From Asticcacaulis sp. EMRT-3 (GTDB lineage Bacteria; Pseudomonadota; Alphaproteobacteria; Caulobacterales; Caulobacteraceae), in assembly GCF_030027245.1 (NCBI RefSeq), contig NZ_JASERT010000001.1, forward strand, positions 1,447,001 through 1,511,000: a stretch of 64,000 bases of DNA, read 5' to 3'. How positions within the stretch are numbered: position 1 is the stretch's first letter; every line of letters starts with the position of its first letter. A program made the position numbers and the translations under genes. Under the pieces are notes generated by a model, which was given only the letters and a program-made list of their open reading frames with translations, was not told the DNA's origin and ran no database searches. Of this stretch, positions 8,083 to 15,776 are shown one piece after another.

Positions 8083-9885
8083 TCAGTTTTCGCCAAAGAA
8101 ATCACGCTGCGAGCGTTCCAGTTCTTCGGCATAGCGCCGCGTCACATATTTTTCGGTGAGGATACCGAGCAGCTTGTGATCTTCACCGACCACGGCCAGA
8201 TCATCGACACCGAAATGCTCGAAGACGCGCTGGATGGCGGCAATGTCCATATCGGGCCGCACATAGACCTCGGTCTGGCGGGCAATCTGGCTGGCGGGCG
8301 TATCGGCCTCGACCTGTTCGCCATAGGCTTCGGCGGTCAGTACCAGACCGCGATAATCACCGGCCTCATTGACCAGCAGCACGCGGCTGGTGGAGCCAAG
8401 CGGCACCTGTTCGCGCAAGGCCCCGATGCTGATCGTATCCGGCAATGTGGTGTGGTTCTTGCGCAGCAACTGCATGGCGGTCAGCGAGCGCACCCAGCCG
8501 ATGTCGCGCGCATTGCGGACGGCCTCGCCGCGCAGGTGCAGCCGCCAGGTCGAGAAGGAATAGCCGAAACGTTCGCGCATAATGGCGCTGGAGCACAAAG
8601 CCGCCGTCACCACCGCCGCCGTCAGGGCGAAATCGTGGGTCACTTCCAGCACCAGCAGCGACATGGTCATCGGCCCGCCGACAATCGCCACGGCCAGGGC
8701 CGCCATGCCGACCAGGGCCGAATTGGTGACATCCAGTCCGGCGGCAGGCCAGAGATGATTGACGATCAGCGCGAAGGCCGCGCCGAGCAGCGAGCCCAGA
8801 AACAGCGAAGCGAAAAACAGACCGCCGCGAAATCCGAAGGCCAGGGACAAAACCGAGCCGCACATTTTTAGTACGAAAACCGCTAACAGGGTGGCGACGG
8901 ACGAAGACTGGGCCAGAAAATACTGCATGGCCCCATGACCGGACGACAGGGCCTGCGGGGCCACGAAAGCGACCGGCATCAGGCAGATACCGCCGACCAG
9001 CGGCCGCCACACATCGCCAATCGGCAGGCGGCGCACCAAAGCCTCGGCGCTGCCGACCAGCCGGATGATCATGATACCTGCCCCGGCGCAGATCACGCCG
9101 AGCAGGGCGAACAGCAGATAGCCGGATAAGGCGATGTCGCGCCCCATCGTGCTGGCGATGACGAACGGCTCACTATTCATCAACTGGGCCGCCACCACCG
9201 CCGACAGAGACGCCGCCGCCACAGGGGCCAGTGCGGCGGGCGTATAGCCGCCCAGCACGATCTCAAACGCATAAAAACTGCCGGCCAGCGGCGCATTGAA
9301 GGCCGCGCCGATGGCCGCACCCGCCCCTGCCCCCACCAGGGTGCGCAAAGACGCGCGCTTGAGATCGAGCCACTGGCCGATTTTTGACGCCAGGCCGCCG
9401 CCCATCTGGGCATAGGCCGCTTCCAGCCCGACCGAGCCGCCAAAGCCATTGGAGATCAGGGTTTGCAGCGACACAATCAGGCTGTCACGCAAAGGAATGC
9501 GACCGCCATACAGGGCATTGGCCTCGATCACGTCGATCGGCGAACGGGTACGACGCGGCCAGATCAGCCGGACAAGGCCGAGCACCAGTCCGCCCAGCGG
9601 CAGGGCCAGCAAATGCCAGGGCTTGATACGCTCAAGCGCGCTCAGGCGCAGGTCGGAGGTGAAACCATACAGCAAGGACTGTAAGGCGTGGGCGGTGTGG
9701 CTGAGCAGGGCCGCCATCACCCCCGCCGCCAGACCAATGGCAGCGGCCAGCACGATGAACCAGACTTCCGAGCCCTGCAAATGGCGCTTGAACAGGGCCA
9801 CGCCGCGCAGCACCGGCCGCTTGACCGCCTTACCCAGCAGCAGATCGTTGAGGTGTGGACTTACATTCTGACCAAACAGCGACAT
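8083..9885 (-). CDS. ClC-family chloride channel/antiporter with C-terminal CBS pair
   Basis: 600 residues: about ten membrane helices of the ClC fold (55-445), then a tandem CBS domain module (about 470-590) ending in LGILTEKYVTRRYAEEL. The gating glutamate region reads GLEAAYAQ, aligning with the canonical GREGPTVQ and keeping the Glu. The selectivity loop reads GGRIP in place of GSGIP, so the usual chloride-binding serine appears replaced. The family exchanges chloride or other anions, often against protons; the CBS pair may sense nucleotides. It stands alone, convergent with nothing and followed by a long repeat-rich gap on its upstream side. Confidence 0.85.
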   Translation of the reverse strand: MSLFGQNVSPHLNDLLLGKAVKRPVLRGVALFKRHLQGSEVWFIVLAAAIGLAAGVMAALLSHTAHALQSLLYGFTSDLRLSALERIKPWHLLALPLGGLVLGLVRLIWPRRTRSPIDVIEANALYGGRIPLRDSLIVSLQTLISNGFGGSVGLEAAYAQMGGGLASKIGQWLDLKRASLRTLVGAGAGAAIGAAFNAPLAGSFYAFEIVLGGYTPAALAPVAAASLSAVVAAQLMNSEPFVIASTMGRDIALSGYLLFALLGVICAGAGIMIIRLVGSAEALVRRLPIGDVWRPLVGGICLMPVAFVAPQALSSGHGAMQYFLAQSSSVATLLAVFVLKMCGSVLSLAFGFRGGLFFASLFLGSLLGAAFALIVNHLWPAAGLDVTNSALVGMAALAVAIVGGPMTMSLLVLEVTHDFALTAAVVTAALCSSAIMRERFGYSFSTWRLHLRGEAVRNARDIGWVRSLTAMQLLRKNHTTLPDTISIGALREQVPLGSTSRVLLVNEAGDYRGLVLTAEAYGEQVEADTPASQIARQTEVYVRPDMDIAAIQRVFEHFGVDDLAVVGEDHKLLGILTEKYVTRRYAEELERSQRDFFGEN

Positions 9886-10192
9886 GAGGTGCCCCGCCTA
9901 CGCGCATCACGCAGGCACAAAAGAGATTCTTCAGCAAAAGCTTAGGCTTCCCACATGGCATTGTGAAGACAATTCGCGCCGTTCGTGTGGTTTCAGTAAG
10001 CCAGTCTGGCCCTGACCGTCACCTTGGCCGCGTCAAAGGCCGATGTGTCGCGGCGCACCTGCGAGATCAGCGCCGCGCCTCGATCAGCCCGCAGCGCCCA
10101 GCATATTCCTGTGCGGTGCGCATAGCCAGACCGCGCCTGCACCATATCAATACTTAGAGCGCCAATCCGATCCAGTCGATCGGAACACACGC
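9886..10192. other. Gap with no clear gene
   Basis: No gene with recognisable homology is seen. A 65-codon leftward open frame (9993-10190) has no ribosome site or family motif I know. At 10153-10172 the sequence TTAGAGCGCC...CCGATC is roughly the inverse of GATCGGCGCTCTAA at 10431-10444, so the region between them behaves like a composite of repeats. Confidence 0.4.
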
Positions 10193-10307
10193 TAGAGCAA
10201 CGAGCGTTTAATTTGACTTACAAATTGAATGCGAGATGCGGAAAAACGTAAAATGTAGAGCGGGTTGCCTGCCTTTGACCGATTCAATCAGAATGCTAAC
10301 CGCTCTA
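10193..10307. repeat. Dispersed repeat R1, copy 2
   Basis: This is a full-length 115-bp copy, bounded by TA at 10193-10194 and 10306-10307. It differs from copy 1 at only a handful of positions. Its right border joins directly to the remnant of a 2-hydroxyacid dehydrogenase gene. Confidence 0.8.
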
Positions 10308-10405
10308 ATGCCACACTTGAGGCCCGCACGGCTATGGGCGATAAGGTGGTGGCCACTCTCGACCATTTCTTCACCGGAGAGGCAGTGATCAACCGGCTTG
10401 TTTAG
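10307..10405 (+). pseudogene. Remnant of a D-2-hydroxyacid dehydrogenase (3' end only)
   Basis: About 32 codons read NATLEARTAMGDKVVATL, then DHFFTGEAVINRLV and a TAG stop. This matches the C-terminal tail of glyoxylate/hydroxypyruvate reductases (typically GSATxETRxAM...NLxAFFxGxPLxxPV). The rest of the gene is missing and the R1 repeat occupies the junction. It lies just before the D-glycerate 3-kinase gene, the next enzyme after hydroxypyruvate reductase, so an intact ancestral pair is plausible. Confidence 0.6.
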
Positions 10406-10407
10406 AT

Positions 10408-10508
10408 TGCTGCTCGATCTGATAGACTCAGATCGGCGCTCTAAGTTTTTGTTTTATCGCTCTTCCTTATCCAAAAAGCGGATCCACTTTTTGGGGGAAA
10501 CGCTCTAA
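10408..10508. repeat. Composite palindromic repeat R2, copy 1
   Basis: It contains GATCTGATAGACTCAGATC, GGCGCTCTAA and the palindrome CCAAAAAGCGGATCCACTTTTTGG (arms CCAAAAAG and CTTTTTGG, 10471-10494), ending AACGCTCTAAA. A second member at 51289-51397 shares the CCAAAAAGTGG...CCACTTTTTGG core and the TTAGAGC/GCTCTAA ends. It directly precedes the glycerate kinase gene. Confidence 0.65.
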
Positions 10509-10529
10509 ACTCCTGTAAGAAGACTCAGC

Positions 10530-11354
10530 ATGACCGGACTTCTGCTGCCCGCCCTGACCGCTGACGTGACGCAGAGGCTGAAAACCGGCGGCGCGCGCCC
10601 CCTGTTCATCGGCCTGTGCGGCGCGCAGGGCTCCGGCAAGACGACGGTGACCAAGGCGCTCGGGGGCTCGCTCCGCCGCGACGGCTGGCGTGTGGCGACG
10701 CTTTCCCTCGATGATCTGTATCTGACGCACGCCGCACGCCAGCGATTGTCGCGGGATGTACATCCTCTGCTGGCGACGCGCGGCCCGCCGGGCACGCATG
10801 ATCTGGCCCTGGCCCAATCGGTTTTCGACGGTCTGGCGGCGGGTCGGGCCACGCGCCTGCCGGTTTTTGACAAGGCTATGGACGACAGGCGGCCGTCATC
10901 GGAATGGAAACGGGTGGATGGCGCGTGCGATGTCGTGCTGTTCGAAGGCTGGTGTGTGGGGGCGCGGTCGCAGGCTGCGGCCGATCTCGAAACGCCGATC
11001 AATGATCTCGAAAAGCGCGAAGACCCGGATGGCCTGTGGCGGCGTTACGTCAATCAGGCGCTGGCCGGAGCCTATCAGGATCTTTTCGCCAGGCTCGACA
11101 TGCGTATTCTGCTGGCGGCCCCTGATTTCAGCATCGTCGCCCGGTGGCGCACCGAACAGGAACACGCCCTGCGCCGCCACGCGCAGACGGGGACGCATAT
11201 CATGTCCGATGCCGAAGTAGCGCGTTTTATCCAGTATTATGAGCGGCTGACCCGGCATATTCTGCACGAAATGCCGCACCGCGCCGATCTGGTGGTGTGG
11301 CTCGATGCGGCGCGCCAGCCGCTGCGCCTCACCCGCAATCCGCCTCAGGGCTGA
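10530..11354 (+). CDS. D-glycerate 3-kinase-type P-loop kinase
   Basis: 274 residues. A Walker A loop GAQGSGKT lies at 31-38, followed by LSLDDLYLTHAARQRLSRDVHPLLATRGPPGTHD, a signature of plant/cyanobacterial-type GLYK, and LFEGWCVGARSQ as the Walker B-like strand. GLYK phosphorylates D-glycerate to 3-phosphoglycerate, closing the glycerate route into glycolysis. A remnant of a hydroxypyruvate-reductase-like gene lies just upstream, which supports a glycerate role. The stop overlaps the convergent mutarotase stop by 10 bp. Confidence 0.85.
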   Translation: MTGLLLPALTADVTQRLKTGGARPLFIGLCGAQGSGKTTVTKALGGSLRRDGWRVATLSLDDLYLTHAARQRLSRDVHPLLATRGPPGTHDLALAQSVFDGLAAGRATRLPVFDKAMDDRRPSSEWKRVDGACDVVLFEGWCVGARSQAAADLETPINDLEKREDPDGLWRRYVNQALAGAYQDLFARLDMRILLAAPDFSIVARWRTEQEHALRRHAQTGTHIMSDAEVARFIQYYERLTRHILHEMPHRADLVVWLDAARQPLRLTRNPPQG

Positions 11355-11734
11355 GCGCTGAGCGCATATATCTTCTCCAGCCGGACCCATTTTTCACCGG
11401 GCGCGGCAAAGGGCAGCGCCTGCTGAAATTGCCACATCAGCGTTTCCCAGGCCTGCACTTGCGGATCGTCGCTTTCCGACTGGTTCTTGCCACTGTGGTC
11501 AAAATCGGGGCCGGGCGTCAGCACCATGACCATGCGATTGCCGGTCAGGAATATTTCCAGCTCGGCAATGCCCGCCTCGCGGATGGCGCGCGTCACCGCC
11601 TCGGGCGGCTTGCCCGGCTGGTGCCACGCCTTGTAGCTTTCGATTTTCGCAGGATCGTCTTTCAGATCGAGAATATAGTAGATCGGTTCCATATCGCACC
11701 CTGTCTGTCGGATAGATCGTGGGGCGTTCATCAC
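11345..11734 (-). CDS. L-rhamnose/L-fucose mutarotase family protein (DUF718)
   Basis: 129 residues from the 11734 ATG, which has AGAGGG upstream and lies 20 bp after the GH31 stop; the internal ATG at 11692 would give 115 residues, closer to the family length of about 105. The core reads YILDLKDDPAKIESYKAWHQ, AGIAELEIFLTGNRMVMVL and MWQFQQALPFAAPGEKWVRLEKIY, typical of RhaM-like dimeric alpha/beta barrels that interconvert sugar anomers. As the last gene of an operon with an alpha-L-fucosidase, it probably acts on released L-fucose; that choice of sugar is inferred. Confidence 0.85.
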   Translation of the reverse strand: MMNAPRSIRQTGCDMEPIYYILDLKDDPAKIESYKAWHQPGKPPEAVTRAIREAGIAELEIFLTGNRMVMVLTPGPDFDHSGKNQSESDDPQVQAWETLMWQFQQALPFAAPGEKWVRLEKIYALSAQP

Positions 11735-11754
11735 GTCCCTCTATTGAAATAGCC

Positions 11755-14031
11755 TTACCGGCACTCCGTCAGGGAGACGGTTTGCGCCTTGCCATCATAC
11801 CGGATCAGGCGTCCGCCCTTATCGAGCTTACACGTGACGCGCAAGGCAAGCTGCAAAGCCATGCCCGTATACTGGCCCTGACGCGCGCCCAGTGTCAGTG
11901 TGTGCGCGGCATTGTCCCAGTGCATGGCGATAGTGGCGTACTGGCCTTTTTGGTAACCATAGCCGTCGCCCGCATCATCATACCAGGTGAAGTCGCCATC
12001 CCGGCCCGGAAAGACGCGCAGTTCGGTCGGGGCCTTGCTCGGCGCATCGGCATAGGGCTTGACCGGCCCCAGTGGCAGGATGCTGCCCGCGCGCGCATAG
12101 AGCGGAATGTGGGCGAGCGGCGTCGCCGCCGCTACGGTCTGGCCGCCCGCCTGCCGCACGCCCGTCCAGACGTCGTACCAGTCGCCGCTGCCCGGCAAAT
12201 AGACATTGCGCGTCTTGACGCCCGCCTCCAGCACCGGCGCGACCAGCAGCGTCTTGCCGAACATATATTCATCCGTCACGGTCAAGGCCTTGGGATCGCT
12301 GCGGAAATCGAAGGCCAGGGCCCGCATCATCGTGCCCTGATGCGCCGTCACGTCCCACGAGGTCGCATAGATATAGGGCAAAAGGCGATAGCGCAGCTTG
12401 ACATCATCGATCAGGATTTTCTGCGTCGCCGGATCAAATGTCCATATCTCCTTGCCATTGCCCGCGCCGTGGATGCGGAACATCGGATTGAAGACGCCGA
12501 ACTGATGCCAGCGGATGAACAGCTCGGCATAGGACGGGTCTTTCGCCTGATCGGGGCTGAAGAAGCCGCCAATATCGGCCGACCAGTAAGGAATGCCGCT
12601 CATCGAGAAATTCAGCGCCGCCGGTATCTGATTGCGCAGCGTCTGCCAACTGGCATGGGTGTCGCCCGACCAGGTGACGACGCCGTTGCGCTGCTGACCG
12701 GCATAGGCCGAGCGTGACAGGATGAAGACGCGCTTGTCGGGCTGGTCACGCAGCATACCGTCATGCACGGCTGTCGTGTGCATCAGCGGAAAAGCGTTAT
12801 TGACCTCAATGCCCGGCCCGGCGGCGGTAGCGATCTCGCGCATCTCGCCCTTGGTGCCGCCCAGTTCGGCCTCGTCGCCATCCAGCCACCAGCCGTCGAA
12901 GCCAAAGACGCCGAGGCGGCTCATGATCTGATGCCAGTAGATGTCGCGGCCTTTCGGGTTCCAGGCGTCATACCAGCGCCCCCAGCCGGGCGGATAGACA
13001 TTGGGATAGACACCGGGCAGAACCGCACCCGCCTTCTCGAGTTCGGCCAGCGTATCCGTGCCGAGATCAAAACGCGGCCACACCGAGATAATGGTGTGGA
13101 CGTGCATATCGTGGATGGCCTGCACCATCGCCTTCGGATCGGGATAACGCGCCGGATCCATGCGCTGCGCGCCCCACTGGCCCGCCTGCCAGTATTGCCA
13201 GTCCTGCACCACGGCGTCGATCGGCACGCCCATCTGGCGGTAGCGCGCCGGGATCGAGATCAGTTCGGCCTGCGTGGCGTAGTGCTCCTTCGATTGCCAC
13301 ATGCCCCAGGTCCAGCGCGCCATCATCGGCGCATCACCTGTCAGCCAGCGATAGCCTGCGATGATGTCGTGAACTTCCGGCCCGGCAATGAAGTCGTAAT
13401 CGATCCCCGGTCCGGTTTCGTTGCGTATCTCCAGCGGCGGCTTGCCTGCCACGCCGACATCGACATCCATGACCGAGGCGTTGTTCCACAACAGGCCGAA
13501 ACCCAGCGGCGACACCATCATCGGCACGCCGACATCGGTATTGGCCTGTTGCAGATGAACCGTGGCACCGGTGTAATCGAGCAAACCGTTCTGGTGCTGG
13601 CCCAGGCCATAGATCGGTGTTTTCGTCAGGAAATCCTGCGTCGCGCCAAGGCCGGTATCGCGGTCGCCTTCCTGCAACAGCAGGTGATGTGACGTGTCGT
13701 AAAAACGGGTGCGCGCCGTCGCCTTATCGACCTCAATGCTGAGATCAGCCGTGGTCAGGACATAGGCCATGCCGGTATCGCTGACCTGAAAGGCCACCTT
13801 TGACGGCATGGCGATCACGGCGGGATTATAATTACCGGAAAAGCCGGGCGCGCCGAAGGTGACGTGAATAATCTTGCTGCTCCACGGATCGAGGCGCAGC
13901 ACGCCCTTTTCCGTTGACAGGGCCAGCCCCGTATCCGAAGCCAGCCGCGCCTTGACCACATCGGCATGGGCCTGGACTCCGGCCAGAAGCGCCAGCGCGA
14001 AAACGACGTTGGCGATTTTCAGGTGCCGCAT
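11755..14031 (-). CDS. GH31 family alpha-glycosidase (alpha-xylosidase/alpha-glucosidase type), exported
   Basis: 758 residues with a Sec signal peptide (1-23, VQAHA cleavage). An N-terminal beta-sandwich (about 25-235) precedes a TIM barrel with the nucleophile aspartate D384 in FDGWWLDGDEAEL and the acid/base D457 in VTWSGDTH; beta-sandwich domains follow. GH31 enzymes cleave terminal alpha-xylose or alpha-glucose. Next to GH29 fucosidase and GH42 galactosidase, xylose removal from xyloglucan-like side chains is the most economical reading, but alpha-glucosidase cannot be ruled out. The R1 repeat sits immediately upstream of its GGGAGG ribosome site. Confidence 0.85.
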   Translation of the reverse strand: MRHLKIANVVFALALLAGVQAHADVVKARLASDTGLALSTEKGVLRLDPWSSKIIHVTFGAPGFSGNYNPAVIAMPSKVAFQVSDTGMAYVLTTADLSIEVDKATARTRFYDTSHHLLLQEGDRDTGLGATQDFLTKTPIYGLGQHQNGLLDYTGATVHLQQANTDVGVPMMVSPLGFGLLWNNASVMDVDVGVAGKPPLEIRNETGPGIDYDFIAGPEVHDIIAGYRWLTGDAPMMARWTWGMWQSKEHYATQAELISIPARYRQMGVPIDAVVQDWQYWQAGQWGAQRMDPARYPDPKAMVQAIHDMHVHTIISVWPRFDLGTDTLAELEKAGAVLPGVYPNVYPPGWGRWYDAWNPKGRDIYWHQIMSRLGVFGFDGWWLDGDEAELGGTKGEMREIATAAGPGIEVNNAFPLMHTTAVHDGMLRDQPDKRVFILSRSAYAGQQRNGVVTWSGDTHASWQTLRNQIPAALNFSMSGIPYWSADIGGFFSPDQAKDPSYAELFIRWHQFGVFNPMFRIHGAGNGKEIWTFDPATQKILIDDVKLRYRLLPYIYATSWDVTAHQGTMMRALAFDFRSDPKALTVTDEYMFGKTLLVAPVLEAGVKTRNVYLPGSGDWYDVWTGVRQAGGQTVAAATPLAHIPLYARAGSILPLGPVKPYADAPSKAPTELRVFPGRDGDFTWYDDAGDGYGYQKGQYATIAMHWDNAAHTLTLGARQGQYTGMALQLALRVTCKLDKGGRLIRYDGKAQTVSLTECR

Positions 14032-14042
14032 GGTTTCCTCCC

Positions 14043-14157
14043 GAGAGCAACGAGCATGTAATTTGACTTAAAAATTGAATGCGAGATGCGGAAAAACGTC
14101 AAATGTAGAGCGGGTTGCATGCCTTTGACCGATTCAATCAGAATGCAGACCGCTCTA
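14043..14157. repeat. Dispersed repeat R1, copy 3 (inside the glycosidase operon)
   Basis: This full-length copy lies between the GH29 stop and the GH31 start. The left TA is changed to GA (14043-14044); the right TA is at 14156-14157. It lies within the presumed polycistronic transcript, so its hairpin could affect mRNA stability or polarity between the two genes. Confidence 0.8.
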
Positions 14158-14163
14158 GCCAGG

Positions 14164-15741
14164 TCAGGCCTTGAAGCTGATTTTGAAGGCGCTTGAATGG
14201 CGCGTGGGCAGGCTGGCCGGCAGATCAATCTGCAGGGCGGCGTCCGTCTGGCGAAATTTCAGAGGCTTGTCTGCGCCCAGCAGGTGGACGCTGCGCACGG
14301 CGCGTTTCTCATGGCCCGCCTTGCGGCCCAGCGCGGCGATAGATACCCTGCCGCTGGCTTCGCCGAGCGTGATGGCATAGAGGTCGCTGCCCTTGGTGGT
14401 GAAGCGGATGTCCTGCGGCGTGTAGTCGTCGCCCTCATGGAAGGCCCCGCCCGCGGCTTCGGTCGGGCCCTCGCCATAGATAACCCACGGACGGGTATCG
14501 TGGATCGCCTCGGCATTGACCTTCATCCACGCCGCCAGTTCATCAAGCAGGGTCTGCGATTCCGGCGGCAGGCTGCCATCGGCGTACAGCACCACATTGA
14601 GCAAAAGATTGCCGTTCTTGCTGACAATGTCGGTCAGCATGTGGATGACTTCGGGGGCGGTCTTGTAGGTGAAGTTGTCGCTGTAGAACCAGTCGCCGTT
14701 CGAGGTATCGGTCTGCCAGGGCAGCGGATTGATGCCCTTCAGCACGCCGCGCTCGACATCCTGCACGCAGGCGTCGGGATAGAATTCGCCCGAGCCGAGC
14801 GCCTTGCAATTATAGACGGCCTGCACCCGGCCCGCCTCAACGCTCTGATTATAGAGGTGAGCCACCAGCGAACGCCCGACCACACCGAACGGAATGCCGC
14901 CGTCGGAATAGAGCAGATCGGGCTTATAGGAATCGACCAGATCATGGATGCGGTTGAACCACATCTGATGATAGGCCGGATCGGTGGTGTACCAGGTTGC
15001 AGCGTCGCCCTTATAGGGCTCGTCGGTATTGTGATGATAGAGATCGGCATATTTGGGATCGGCGCCATCGTAATTGACGCCCAGTTTCGGCCAGAACTGA
15101 TCATAGAGATGGCTGGGATACCACCAGTTATGGCTGGCACCCAGATGCTCTGACACGCCAAAGCGTAAGCCGCGTTTGCGCGCGGCTCTTGCCCATTCGC
15201 CGACCACATCGCGCTTCGGCCCCATAGCCACCGCGTTCCAGCGGTGGGTTTTGGAGTTCCACAGATCGAAATTGTCGTGGTGGACGCCCATGCTGACAAA
15301 GTATTTCGCACCGGCGGCAACATACTTGTCCATCAGGGCTTCGGGGTCGAATTTCTCGGCCGTCCACAACGGGATGATGTCCTTATAGCCAAATTGCGAC
15401 GGATGGCCGTAGGTCTTGAGGTGGTGGTCATAGTCGGGATGGCCGGGCACATACATGAAGCGCGCGTACCAGTCGCCCTGGCGCGGCACGGCCTGCGGCC
15501 CCCAGTGCGCCCAGATGCCGAACTTGGCGTTACGGAACCAGTCGGGCGCCTGATAGGTTTCCAGTGATGCCGCCGTCGGCTTGAACGGGCCCGGGGCGAT
15601 CGGCAACTGATAGTCGGGCGCAGGCGCAGGCTTGCATTCGCCGTCCGTCTGCGCCGCCGCGCTGGCCGCACCGGCCACGCCCAGACCAAGCGCCGCCACC
15701 AGCGGCATACCGAGAAGATTTCGCTTATTGATGTCAACCAT
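14164..15741 (-). CDS. GH29 alpha-L-fucosidase, exported
   Basis: 525 residues. A signal sequence with an Asn-Lys-Arg N-region and a GVAGAASAAAQ cleavage zone is followed by the GH29 signature KFGIWAHWGPQAVP (73-86), the HHDNFDLW substrate-binding loop (154-161) and the predicted nucleophile D280 in PDLLYSDGG. A C-terminal beta-domain follows. GH29 enzymes release alpha-linked L-fucose by retention; the acid/base residue is poorly conserved and cannot be fixed by eye. It is 35 bp downstream of GH42 in the same operon. Confidence 0.9.
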   Translation of the reverse strand: MVDINKRNLLGMPLVAALGLGVAGAASAAAQTDGECKPAPAPDYQLPIAPGPFKPTAASLETYQAPDWFRNAKFGIWAHWGPQAVPRQGDWYARFMYVPGHPDYDHHLKTYGHPSQFGYKDIIPLWTAEKFDPEALMDKYVAAGAKYFVSMGVHHDNFDLWNSKTHRWNAVAMGPKRDVVGEWARAARKRGLRFGVSEHLGASHNWWYPSHLYDQFWPKLGVNYDGADPKYADLYHHNTDEPYKGDAATWYTTDPAYHQMWFNRIHDLVDSYKPDLLYSDGGIPFGVVGRSLVAHLYNQSVEAGRVQAVYNCKALGSGEFYPDACVQDVERGVLKGINPLPWQTDTSNGDWFYSDNFTYKTAPEVIHMLTDIVSKNGNLLLNVVLYADGSLPPESQTLLDELAAWMKVNAEAIHDTRPWVIYGEGPTEAAGGAFHEGDDYTPQDIRFTTKGSDLYAITLGEASGRVSIAALGRKAGHEKRAVRSVHLLGADKPLKFRQTDAALQIDLPASLPTRHSSAFKISFKA

Positions 15742-15776
15742 GTTCCTGTCCCTGTTTCTTGTTTTGAAGTTAATCC

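Noticed and set aside
8041..8871. 276-codon plus-strand frame over the ClC gene
   Set aside because: Composition is His/Gln/Arg-rich as expected for antisense of a membrane gene; no homology recognised.
9993..10190. 65-codon minus-strand frame in the repeat-rich gap
   Set aside because: No ribosome site or known family; its end loosely recalls small secreted proteins, but not enough to call a gene.
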